In this document: positions 45,145 through 52,869 of the stretch, one piece after another
Position numbering within the stretch: the stretch's first letter is position 1
How the letters are laid out: each line of letters opens with the position of its first letter
The notes under the pieces: model-generated
What the model was told of the DNA's origin: nothing
The model's database searches: none
The model's input: the letters and a program-made list of their open reading frames with translations, nothing else
DNA from: JACCWP01 sp963785115
GTDB lineage: Bacteria; Actinomycetota; Actinomycetes; Propionibacteriales; Nocardioidaceae
NCBI GenBank assembly: GCA_963785115.1
Contig: CAWATY010000009.1
Location: 682,001-746,000 of the forward strand
Direction: 5' to 3'
DNA length: 64,000 nt
Translations under genes and position numbers: made by a program

Positions 45145-45171
45145 TGTCACAACGGACCGACCCTCCTCGTC
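45145..45171 (+). promoter_or_regulatory. ECF41-type promoter of the doxX gene
   Basis: TGTCACA (45145-45151), exactly 16 bases, then CGTC (45168-45171). This is a perfect match to the consensus published for ECF41 sigma factors (TGTCACA-N16-CGTC). It points to the DoxX gene whose start is 135 bases downstream, and an ECF41 factor is encoded next to that gene. Confidence 0.7.
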
Positions 45172-45305
45172 TCAGAGCACGAGCGTGTGACCCGCCTCCT
45201 TGCGGGTGAGCACGAGCGGGCTGGTCCCGGAGATCCGGGCCGCCCCACACGCTGGCTGCACCTCAGCCGAGTCGTGCCTGAAACCGAAACCCCCGAGGAG
45301 GGAAC

Positions 45306-45689
45306 ATGAACATCACCCTGTGGATCGCGGCCGGCCTCTTGGCGCTGGTCGCCCTGACCGGCGGCCTCACCAAGACCTTCATCCCCAAGGAGAAGCTGGA
45401 ACACCATCAGGGCGCGGCATGGACTCGCAATGTCAGGCCTGAGTTCGTGAAGACCCTCGGCGTGCTGGAGCTGCTTGCGGCTGTCGGCCTGATCCTCCCA
45501 GCCGTGGTGGACGTCGCGCCGGTGATGGTGCCGGTCACCGCAGTGTGCTGGGTTGCCCTGATGATCGGGGCAATGATCACGCACGGGCGTCTCGGTCAGT
45601 TCAAGCTGGTGATGCTCAACGTCGTCTACCTGGCGCTGGCTGTCCTCGTCGCAGTTGGCCGGTTCGGACCCGAGTCCTTCACGGCCTGA
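45306..45689 (+). CDS. DoxX family membrane protein
   Basis: 127 residues with four helices: ITLWIAAGLLALVALTGGLT, then the conserved loop KTFIPKEKLEHH, EFVKTLGVLELLAAVGLIL, MVPVTAVCWVALMIGAMIT and LVMLNVVYLALAVLVAV. DoxX-like proteins are linked to oxidative-stress membrane complexes and are common neighbours of ECF41 sigma genes. GAGGAGGGA lies before ATG 45306. It converges on the sigma gene at 45790. Confidence 0.82.
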   Translation: MNITLWIAAGLLALVALTGGLTKTFIPKEKLEHHQGAAWTRNVRPEFVKTLGVLELLAAVGLILPAVVDVAPVMVPVTAVCWVALMIGAMITHGRLGQFKLVMLNVVYLALAVLVAVGRFGPESFTA

Positions 45690-45789
45690 CGTGGACCTCC
45701 GCCGCGCGGCGGCAGGGCGCAGGCGCCGGCCGGGCACATGCCGGTGTCGGCTTCCTGCCGCTGGCAGTAGTCATGCTCACTGCTGGCAC

Positions 45790-46707
45790 TCAGTCCTCGC
45801 CAGCCTGCCTGAACTCGCGCTGAAGGGCCCAGGTGTCCGCAACCGGGCCGACGTGTCCGAGCTTGTCGGGATTGCCGACAGAGCGGATGGTTTGGATCTG
45901 TCCTCCCAGCACATCCAGCGCGAACGTGTACGCCACCTTGCCCTCGCGGTCCCGGAGGATCGCACCGGGCTGGCCGTTCACCTCGCACTGTTCGAGGGTC
46001 GCGTCGATCCGAGCGAGCCTGGGGAAGAGCGACGCGAGGAGCCGCGCAACCCTGTCCGCGCCGACCACGACGCGGCCCAGTGCGGGTGCCTTGCCTCCGG
46101 CGTCGCCCACCAGCTCTACGTCGGCGGCGAGCGCTTCCCTCAGCCCCTCGACGTCGCCGTTGCGGAAGGCCCCGAAGAACCGGGCGGCCAGCTCGTCCCG
46201 CGCCCGGCGGTCCGGTTCGAACCGTGGCTGTCCGCTGTCCATGTGGCGTCGAGCTCTCACCAGCAGCTGGCGACAGGCGGCCTCGGATCGACCCACTGCA
46301 GCAGCTACGTCGGCGAAGTCGTAGGCGAACACCTCCCGCAGCACGAACACTGCACGTTCGAGAGGCGACAGGCGCTCGAGCAGCAGCAGCGCCGCCATGG
46401 ACACCGAGTCTCCCAGTTCCGCGGACCGGGCTGGATCCTCGTACGGGTCGGTGAGCAAGGGCTCGGGCAACCACTCCCCCACGTACTGCTCCCGCCGGAC
46501 GCGCGCCGAGCGCAGCACGTCGATCGAGATCCTGGTGACGACCGCGGACAGGAAGGCCTTGGGCGACCGGGGCCGGGTGGGAGTCGTCTCGTAACGCAAC
46601 CAGGCCTCTTGCACCGCGTCCTCCGCGTCGGCAACGCTGCCCAGCAGTCGGTAGGAGAGGGAGAACAGCAGCGGCCTGAGCTCCTCGAATGTCTCCGTGC
46701 GGCTCAC
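45790..46707 (-). CDS. sigJ: ECF41 sigma factor, SigJ-like
   Basis: 305 residues. Region 2 is LLFSLSYRLLGSVADAEDAV then QEAWLRYETT; region 4 is LSPLERAVFVLREVFAYDF. The two ECF41 marks are present: WLPEPLLTDP in the linker (near residue 80) and NPDKL in the C-terminal SnoaL-like domain (near residue 285), which regulates the factor instead of an anti-sigma. An AT-rich TAATAT at 46805-46800 (minus strand) may be its -10. GTG 46707 has AGGAG before it. Confidence 0.87.
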   Translation of the reverse strand: MSRTETFEELRPLLFSLSYRLLGSVADAEDAVQEAWLRYETTPTRPRSPKAFLSAVVTRISIDVLRSARVRREQYVGEWLPEPLLTDPYEDPARSAELGDSVSMAALLLLERLSPLERAVFVLREVFAYDFADVAAAVGRSEAACRQLLVRARRHMDSGQPRFEPDRRARDELAARFFGAFRNGDVEGLREALAADVELVGDAGGKAPALGRVVVGADRVARLLASLFPRLARIDATLEQCEVNGQPGAILRDREGKVAYTFALDVLGGQIQTIRSVGNPDKLGHVGPVADTWALQREFRQAGED

Positions 46708-46849
46708 GGCCAACTCCTCGCAGCGCCCACGATCCTCGCGCTTGATCCGTCGACACCGAGCCGCCGGAAGCGTCCTCGACCCTCCCTCACGATCGCGGCA
46801 TATTAGAGCAAACTCCCTCGATGTCGCTCTCTTCACCTAGGACCCAACG

Positions 46850-47794
46850 ATGCGCGACAAGCGGCTTCTTCTGCAACGTGCGGCACTCGTCACTGCCGTC
46901 GTGGCAACCGTGCCGTATCTCTGCTTGAAGCTGGTGTGGCTGAACGGCTCGAGGGTCGGGATGACCGACCCCCACGGCTCGGACGAGATGAGCAGCACCC
47001 GGTTCGTGGCCGGCAACACCATCACCATCCTCTTGGTGGTGGTCGCTGCTGTCTTCGTCGTCGCGCTGACCCGGTCGTGGGCCGATCGGGTGCCCGCCCG
47101 AGTAGTTTTCGTGCTGGCGGCAGGGGCCACTGGGCTGCTCGCCCCGATTCTGGTGGGGCTCCCGATCGGGACGGTCGTCCAACTCCTCGCAGAAGGCGAC
47201 GTGGGGCCGGCCGAGGACTCGGGGCTGGCGCCGTGGGTGTTCGGGATCGTCTACAGCGGGTTCGGGCTGTTGGGGCTCGCGATGTCAGTGTTGGTCATCG
47301 TGCACGTGCTCGACCGTTGGGATTCGCTGATCTCGCAGCCGCCCCGACGGCCGTCGGCACCGCCCACCGTGGCAGGTGCGCTGGGGCTGCTTCCCTTTGG
47401 AGCCGCCATGACGTACTGGGGGTTGGTCGGCCCCGGTGGCAGCGGTCCGCAGGGCATGGACATGCCGGCGCAGCGGACCGTGCTGCTCGTCACCGGGATG
47501 ATGAGCCTGGCCGCCTTCGTGATCCCGAACCTGACGGAGTGGCCGCGTCAGTGGCCGCGACTTGCCTGGCTGAGCACCTGGAGCGGGTGTTGTGTCGCAG
47601 CCCTGCAGGGCCCGACCGAGGTTCTGTTGGCCCACGGCGGCAGGATCGAACCCGCGGTCGCCGTCATTGCCGTGCTCTCCACGCCAGGAGCCTGCATCTA
47701 CGGTCTGAGCATCCTGAGGCAGCGGCGGTCTCAGCGCCCAGGCGGGTCGCCACTGCCGCCCTCACGGGGCCGAGTGACACGCCGACCCGGGTGA
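46850..47794 (+). CDS. hypothetical polytopic membrane protein
   Basis: 314 residues, not recognised. About seven hydrophobic segments; the N-terminus has LVTAVVATVPYLCLKLVWLN and the loop GMTDPHGSDEMSSTRFVAGN, a pattern seen in uncharacterised actinobacterial membrane proteins. The C-terminal tail is Arg/Pro/Ser-rich and probably cytoplasmic. No ribosome binding site is clear. It is divergent from the ECF41 gene with 142 bases between, which hold an AT-rich stretch suited to a promoter. Confidence 0.65.
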   Translation: MRDKRLLLQRAALVTAVVATVPYLCLKLVWLNGSRVGMTDPHGSDEMSSTRFVAGNTITILLVVVAAVFVVALTRSWADRVPARVVFVLAAGATGLLAPILVGLPIGTVVQLLAEGDVGPAEDSGLAPWVFGIVYSGFGLLGLAMSVLVIVHVLDRWDSLISQPPRRPSAPPTVAGALGLLPFGAAMTYWGLVGPGGSGPQGMDMPAQRTVLLVTGMMSLAAFVIPNLTEWPRQWPRLAWLSTWSGCCVAALQGPTEVLLAHGGRIEPAVAVIAVLSTPGACIYGLSILRQRRSQRPGGSPLPPSRGRVTRRPG

Positions 47795-47850
47795 TGACGC
47801 AACACTCAAGGACGAGGTGTCCCGGGTTGCGGCTGATCAGGAGGCTGGGT

Positions 47851-49173
47851 TCAGCGCACGAGGCATGGACGTTTGGGGTCGAACGTCCACCCCGGCACCA
47901 GGTACTGCATGGCAACGCCGTCGTCGCGGGCCCCCAATCCGTGTTCGAGATACAGCGCGTGTGCGGCCGCGACGCGGGCGCGGTCGAGCCGGACGCCGAG
48001 CCCAGGAGTGGCCGGCACCTCGATCGCACCGTCGCGGATCTGCAACGGGTGCTCCGTCAGAGCTTGGCCGTCCTGCCAGATCCAGTGCGTGTCCAGCGCG
48101 GTGATGGCGCCGGGGGCTGCGGCACCCACGTGGGTGACCATCGCCAGCGAGACGTCGAAGTGGCTGTTGGAGTGCGATCCCCAGGTCAGCCCGAAGTCGT
48201 GGCAGAGCTGGGCGACCCTGACGGACCCGGCCATGGTCCAGAAGTGCGGGTCGGCCAGCGGGATGTCGACGGCGTTCGCGCGTACCGCCTGGGCGAGCTG
48301 GCGCCAGTCGGTGGCGATCATGTTGGTAGCGGTACGCAGTCCGGTGGCGCGCTTGAACTCTGCCATCACCTCCCGCCCCGAGTAGCCGCCCTCAGCGCCG
48401 CACGGGTCCTCGGCGTACGCCAGCACGTCATCGAGTCCACGCAGCAGGCGGATCGCGTCAGCGAGCAGCCAGCCTGCGTTGGGGTCGAGAGTGATCCGCG
48501 CGTCGGGGAAACGATCGTGCAGCGCCCGCACCGCTGCGACCTCGTCGTCACCGGCGAGCACGCCGCCCTTCAGCTTGAAGTCGACGAAGCCGTAGCGCTG
48601 CTGCGCGGCCTCCGCGAGCCGGACCACCGCCTCCGGGGTCAGAGCCGCCTCGCGGCGCGACCGCTCCCAGTCGTCCGCGCCGTCGGGCTCGCGCAGGTAG
48701 GGCAGGTCGGTCGCGTCGGGGTCGCCGACGTAGAAGAGGTAGCCGAGCACCGGCACGCTCGTGCGTTGCTGGCCCTCACCCAGCAGCTCGGCGACCGGCA
48801 CTCCCTGCCGCTGGCCGGCGAGATCGAGCAGCGCCGACTCCAGCGCAGTCACGGCGTGCACGGTCGTGCGCTGGTCGAAGGTCTGCAGGCCGCGTCCACC
48901 GGCGTCCCGGGCAGCGAACCGCTCCCCCACCCGGCGCAGCAGGGAGCGGTACGTCGCCACCGGCTCTCCCACGACCAGCGCGGCCGCGTCGGCGATCGTC
49001 GAGCGGATCGCCTCGCCCCCTGGGACCTCGCCCACGCCCTCGCGGCCCTGACTGTCGGTGACGATCGCGAGGTTGCGGGTGAAGTACGGCCCGTGCGCAC
49101 CGCTGAGGTTGAGCAGCATCGAGTCGCGGCCGGCGACCGGGATCACCTCGACCTGGGCGATGGTCACGGTCAT
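47851..49173 (-). CDS. gudD: D-glucarate dehydratase
   Basis: 440 residues, the length of GudD. Enolase-superfamily sites: FVDFKLKGGV (the KxK base, near residue 205), LDPNAGW (metal Asp), AEDPCG (metal Glu) and GSHSNSHFDVSLAM (catalytic His, near residue 340). GLQTFDQRTTVHAVTA and MIATDWRQL are further GudD blocks. It dehydrates D-glucarate to 5-keto-4-deoxyglucarate, the substrate of the KdgD encoded just upstream in the same operon (ATGA overlap). Confidence 0.9.
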   Translation of the reverse strand: MTVTIAQVEVIPVAGRDSMLLNLSGAHGPYFTRNLAIVTDSQGREGVGEVPGGEAIRSTIADAAALVVGEPVATYRSLLRRVGERFAARDAGGRGLQTFDQRTTVHAVTALESALLDLAGQRQGVPVAELLGEGQQRTSVPVLGYLFYVGDPDATDLPYLREPDGADDWERSRREAALTPEAVVRLAEAAQQRYGFVDFKLKGGVLAGDDEVAAVRALHDRFPDARITLDPNAGWLLADAIRLLRGLDDVLAYAEDPCGAEGGYSGREVMAEFKRATGLRTATNMIATDWRQLAQAVRANAVDIPLADPHFWTMAGSVRVAQLCHDFGLTWGSHSNSHFDVSLAMVTHVGAAAPGAITALDTHWIWQDGQALTEHPLQIRDGAIEVPATPGLGVRLDRARVAAAHALYLEHGLGARDDGVAMQYLVPGWTFDPKRPCLVR

Positions 49174-50105
49174 GGGGTGCGCAGCTCGGTTCCGGCCATC
49201 CCGGCGATCAGCTCCCGGAGCTCGGCGACCTCCTCGTCCCGCAGGTCGGTCAGCGGCGGCCGGACCGGTCCGGCGGAGCGACCGATGGCTGCCAGGCCAC
49301 CCTTGACGATGGAGACGGCGTAGCCAGGCGTGCGGTCGCGGATGTCGAGGTAGGGGATGACGAACTCGTTCAGCCGGCGGTAGACCTCGTCACGGTGCTG
49401 AGCACGGACGGCGTCGTAGAAGTCGATCGCCCAACCCGGCGCGAAGTTGAACAGCGCGGAGGAGTAGGTGCTGACCCCGAGCTGCAGCAGCGGAAGGGCG
49501 AAGGTCTCTGCCGTCGGCAGGCCGCCGATGTAGGTGAGCCGGTCGCCCACGCGGGCGTAGGTGCGGGTCATCTGCTCGATGTTGCCCACGCCGTCCTTGA
49601 GGGCGACCAGGGTCGGGTTGCGCTCGGCGAGGATCGCCACGGACTCGTCCCGCAACACGGCGTTGGCCCGGCTGTAGACCACCACGCCGAGCCCGGTTGC
49701 GGCGCACACCCGGCTGACGTGCTCGATCAGGCCGGCCTGCCCGGCCTCGGTGAGGTAGGGCGGCATGATCAGCAGCCCGTCGGCGCCGGCCGCGGCCGCG
49801 GCCTTCGCCTGGGCGACGGCGTTGGCGGTGCCTCCGGTGGCGGGGGCGATCACCGGAACGCCGCCCGCGACCTCGGCGACGGCGGCACGGACCACGCGGT
49901 CGGTCTCGTCGAACGTGAGCGAGAAGCCCTCGCCCGTCCCGCCCGCGGCGAACAGCCCGGCGACGGGGTGCTCCGCCAGCCACCCGAGGTGCTTGCGGTA
50001 GCCCGCCTCGTCGACCTCGAGGTCGTCGGTGAAGTGGGTGACCGGGAACGAGAGCAGCCCGCTCTTGAGCTGGGCGGCCAGGTCGGTCGGGCTGTAGTCG
50101 GTCAC
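49170..50105 (-). CDS. kdgD: 5-dehydro-4-deoxyglucarate dehydratase
   Basis: 311 residues of the DHDPS/NAL aldolase family. FAAGGTGEGFSLTFDE, the Tyr of GVVVYSRANAVL and the Schiff-base lysine in LVALKDGVGNIEQM are all present, as in KdgD. It converts 5-keto-4-deoxyglucarate to 2-oxoglutarate semialdehyde, CO2 and water. GTG 50105 has GAAGGA at six bases. It is the first gene of the kdgD-gudD operon, about 30 bases from its predicted transcription start. The dehydrogenase for the semialdehyde is not in the window. Confidence 0.9.
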   Translation of the reverse strand: MTDYSPTDLAAQLKSGLLSFPVTHFTDDLEVDEAGYRKHLGWLAEHPVAGLFAAGGTGEGFSLTFDETDRVVRAAVAEVAGGVPVIAPATGGTANAVAQAKAAAAAGADGLLIMPPYLTEAGQAGLIEHVSRVCAATGLGVVVYSRANAVLRDESVAILAERNPTLVALKDGVGNIEQMTRTYARVGDRLTYIGGLPTAETFALPLLQLGVSTYSSALFNFAPGWAIDFYDAVRAQHRDEVYRRLNEFVIPYLDIRDRTPGYAVSIVKGGLAAIGRSAGPVRPPLTDLRDEEVAELRELIAGMAGTELRTP

Positions 50106-50141
50106 GGGCCGTCCTTCGCGTCGTACCTGCACGTGGTCGTC

Positions 50142-50207
50142 ACGCTAGGCAGCCGTATCGATGCCTGTCCAAGGCCGAATGTGAATCTCGTGATGCACAC
50201 CGTGCAT
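50142..50207 (-). promoter_or_regulatory. LysR-dependent promoter of kdgD-gudD
   Basis: Read on the minus strand: box ATGCACGGTGTGCAT (50207-50193), a T-N11-A palindrome; then 28 bases to TTGGAC (-35, 50172-50167), a 19-base spacer and TAGCGT (-10, 50147-50142). The palindrome centre is about 65 bases upstream of the predicted start, the normal LysR recognition position. Forty-eight of 66 bases match the tctC promoter at 51169-51234 without gaps. Confidence 0.7.
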
Positions 50208-50241
50208 GCATCGCGGCGCGCCTGGCACGAGGCCTCGGCGA

Positions 50242-51153
50242 TCAGCCGACCACGTCGGTGATCACGCCGAGGACCCGGCGGATGACGGGCGTATCGATGT
50301 CGCGGGACCAGATGGCGTGCAGCTCGACGGGGCGTTCCGGGTCGGCATCCATCCGGGTGTCTCCCCCGCCGTGGGCGAGTGCCTTGAGGACGACGCCGTC
50401 GACGCCCAGCGAGGTGGCCGACGCGGGGGCGAGGGCCAGCCCACGCTCGGCGGCGACGAGCAGCATCGCGGTCAGCACCTGATGCACCCGCTGCTCGATC
50501 CGCGGGTGGGCGTTGGCGAGGAACCGCACCGACAGCTCGTGGAAGTAGCGCGACTGCTGGTAGTGGTAGCCGATCACTGCCTCCCCCTCGAAGTCCTGCG
50601 GCGTGAGCGGCCGGTCGAGACCGGCGAGCCGATGCCCGTCCGGAACGACGGCCATGAGTGGCTCGCGCAGGATGACCCGCGAGGACAGCAGTGCCGTGTC
50701 GAAGGGTGGCCGAGCCAGCCCGATGTCGAGCTCACCGCGCCGGATCCCGTCCACCTGCGCATTGGTCACCCGCTCCGACAGTCGCACCTCCACGTCGGGG
50801 AGCTCAGCGGTCAGGCGCCGGAGCAGCGGGCCCAGGACGGAGATGGCGGAGACCGCGGTGAAGCCCAGCCGGACGACGCCCGCCGCACCCGCGTCGACCC
50901 GCCGGGCCAGGTCGCCGGCGCTCTCGACGAGGTTGAGCAACCGGTACGCCTCGTCGAGAAATGCGGCCCCGGCGCCGGTGAGCTCGACCCTGCGGTTGTC
51001 GCGATCGAGCAGCTGCGCGCCGACCGACCTCTCCAGCTTCTGGATCTGCCGCGACAGCGGGGGCTGGGTCATCTGCAGCCGTTCCGCGGCTCGACCGAAG
51101 TGCAGCTCCTCGGCCACGGCGACGAAGGAGCGGACCTGCTCGAGGGTGATCAC
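50242..51153 (-). CDS. LysR family regulator of aldarate genes
   Basis: 303 residues. The helix-turn-helix is EQVRSFVAVAEELHFGRAAE then RLQMTQPPLSRQIQKLE (residues 4-40); the periplasmic-binding-type effector domain begins near residue 92 (GVVRLGFTAVSAISVLGPLL). It lies between kdgD and the divergent tctC gene, and near-identical promoter modules sit in front of both, so it probably activates uptake and degradation together. An aldarate as inducer is inferred from the neighbours. Its own promoter overlaps the box at 51169. Confidence 0.85.
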   Translation of the reverse strand: MITLEQVRSFVAVAEELHFGRAAERLQMTQPPLSRQIQKLERSVGAQLLDRDNRRVELTGAGAAFLDEAYRLLNLVESAGDLARRVDAGAAGVVRLGFTAVSAISVLGPLLRRLTAELPDVEVRLSERVTNAQVDGIRRGELDIGLARPPFDTALLSSRVILREPLMAVVPDGHRLAGLDRPLTPQDFEGEAVIGYHYQQSRYFHELSVRFLANAHPRIEQRVHQVLTAMLLVAAERGLALAPASATSLGVDGVVLKALAHGGGDTRMDADPERPVELHAIWSRDIDTPVIRRVLGVITDVVG

Positions 51154-51168
51154 GAGATCAAACCTACG

Positions 51169-51234
51169 ATGCACGCCGTGGATCACTCCATGCCGAATCG
51201 GGCTTGGACCGGCATCGACGCGGCTCCTTAATGT
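51169..51234 (+). promoter_or_regulatory. LysR-dependent promoter of tctCBA
   Basis: Box ATGCACGCCGTGGAT (51169-51183), then TTGGAC (-35, 51204-51209), a 19-base spacer and TAATGT (-10, 51229-51234). The box centre is about 65 bases before the predicted start near 51241; tctC begins at 51283. The box is 16 bases from the lysR start on the other strand, so binding could also repress lysR. It duplicates the kdgD promoter architecture base for base in spacing. Confidence 0.7.
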
Positions 51235-51282
51235 CAGTGGTCGGACGTCGGGTTTGCCCGGCTAGGACCAAGGAGTCACACG

Positions 51283-52281
51283 ATGCGCAAGCAGACCATC
51301 CGCCTGGCCGCCGTGGTCAGCGCGGCGAGCCTGACCCTGACCGCCTGTGGCGGCGTCGAGACCTCGACGGGTGGTGGCGATGGTGAGGGTGACTACCCCT
51401 CCGGCACGGTCGAGATGTACGTCGGCGCCGACCCCGGCGGCTCGTCCGATCTGATCAGCCGCGCCGTCTCCAAGGGTCTCTCCGACGAGCTCGGCACCTC
51501 GTTCCCGGTGATCAACCTCGAGGGCGCCAACGGCGCGCTCGCCGCGGGCAAGGTCGTCGATGCCGAGCCTGATGGTTCGACGATCGCCATCCAGAACGCC
51601 TCCCTGTTCGCAATCACGCCGCTCGCGGTGAGCGAGGACGAGGTGACCAACATCGAGGACTTCGACGTCGTCTACGGCGTGTCGCGTGACGACTACGTCA
51701 TGGTGACGAACCCGGACGGGAAGTACGCAGACCTCGACGACGTGAAAAGTGCGACCTCGACGGTCACCTACGGCACGTCGGGCGTCGGGACCGGGTCCCA
51801 GCTGTCCTGCGCGCTGCTGCTCGGCAGCGCCGGCGTCGAGGGCGAGGCCGTGCCGTTCGACGGCGGCGCCCCCGCGCTGACCGCCCTCCTCGGCGGCCAG
51901 GTGGACACCGCGTGTCTGCAGATCGGCGAGGCGATCGAGAACATCGAGGCCGGCAAGCTCGTGCCGCTGACGGTCTTCGGACCCGAGCGGGTCGAGTACC
52001 TGCCCGACGTGCCGACGGCGCAGGAGCAGGGCCTCGACGTCGAGGTCGCGCAGTACCGGTTCATGACGGTGCCGAAGGGGACCCCCGACGACGTCAAGGA
52101 GACCCTGATCGAGGGCATGCAGGCCACCTTCGAGACCGACGAGTACCAGTCCTTCAACGAGAAGAACAGCCTGACGCCGATGGAGATCCCCGGCGACGAG
52201 GTGGTTGCCCAGCTCGAGAAGGATCAGGAACGCTACGCCGACCTGGTCGAGCAGTACGACATCAACCTCGGCGAAGGCTGA
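51283..52281 (+). CDS. tctC: tripartite tricarboxylate transporter binding lipoprotein
   Basis: 332 residues. The signal peptide ends in the lipobox LTAC (Cys 22), so it is a lipoprotein. The TctC domain has VEMYVGADPGGSSDLISRAV, GANGALAAGKVVDAEPDGS and TYGTSGVGTGSQLSCALLLG. It delivers a carboxylate to the TctAB membrane part. The aldarate genes on both sides suggest glucarate or galactarate as ligand rather than citrate. It is first in tctCBA. Confidence 0.88.
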   Translation: MRKQTIRLAAVVSAASLTLTACGGVETSTGGGDGEGDYPSGTVEMYVGADPGGSSDLISRAVSKGLSDELGTSFPVINLEGANGALAAGKVVDAEPDGSTIAIQNASLFAITPLAVSEDEVTNIEDFDVVYGVSRDDYVMVTNPDGKYADLDDVKSATSTVTYGTSGVGTGSQLSCALLLGSAGVEGEAVPFDGGAPALTALLGGQVDTACLQIGEAIENIEAGKLVPLTVFGPERVEYLPDVPTAQEQGLDVEVAQYRFMTVPKGTPDDVKETLIEGMQATFETDEYQSFNEKNSLTPMEIPGDEVVAQLEKDQERYADLVEQYDINLGEG

Positions 52282-52317
52282 TCGGTTCGCGGACGGCGAT
52301 CCGCAGAGGACGTGACG

Positions 52318-52857
52318 ATGAGCGATGAGCGCGCGCAGCGCCCAGGGACCGGCGAGCCGGACCTCCTGACCGAGCTGCAGGCCGAGCTGGCCCGTGACCT
52401 CGAGGAGGAGCGGCCCCCAGCCGGCGGACCGGGCTACCAGGTCATCAGCGCGCTCGTCGCTCTCGCCATCGGGGTGGGCGGCGCGGTCCTCGCCTACGAC
52501 TACGGCCTCGGCACGCTGCACCGGCCCGGGACCGGGTTGTGGCCCTTCGTCGTCTGTCTGCTCGTCATCGCGCTCTCGGTCGCGCTGCTCGTGGCCGGGC
52601 GGCAGCTGACCGACAGCGAGGCCTTCACCCGCGCCAGCCTGCTCCCGTTCGCCGGCATCGCGACGTTCATCGGGCTCGGGGCCCTGTTGCCGGTGATCGG
52701 CTTCGAGATCCCGTCCCTGCTGCTGTGCGTGATCTGGCTGCGGTTCCTCGGCGGCGAGTCCTGGCGGAGCACGATCGTGGTCTCCTTCGCGACGGTGGCC
52801 ACGTTCTACTTCCTGTTCCTCTACGGGCTGCGCATCCCGCTGCCCCACCTGTTCTGA
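52318..52857 (+). CDS. tctB: tripartite tricarboxylate transporter TctB
   Basis: 179 residues: a charged cytoplasmic N-terminus of about 40 residues and four helices (VISALVALAIGVGGAVLAYD, then PFVVCLLVIALSVALLVAG, LLPFAGIATFIGLGALLPVI and TIVVSFATVATFYFLFLYG). It is the small membrane subunit. ATG 52318 is seven bases after AGAGGA; GTG 52312 is too close to it. Confidence 0.86.
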   Translation: MSDERAQRPGTGEPDLLTELQAELARDLEEERPPAGGPGYQVISALVALAIGVGGAVLAYDYGLGTLHRPGTGLWPFVVCLLVIALSVALLVAGRQLTDSEAFTRASLLPFAGIATFIGLGALLPVIGFEIPSLLLCVIWLRFLGGESWRSTIVVSFATVATFYFLFLYGLRIPLPHLF

Positions 52858-52869
52858 GGGCGGCCACCG

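Noticed and set aside
44992..45305. A structured non-coding RNA in the doxX leader
   Set aside because: The inverted repeat is real, but the region is explained by the sigma remnant and the ECF41 promoter; no known RNA motif was recognised.
45699..45712. Perfect palindrome CCGCCGCGCGGCGG between doxX and sigJ as a terminator
   Set aside because: No loop without losing pairs, no T-run, and CG-only palindromes of this size arise easily in this composition.
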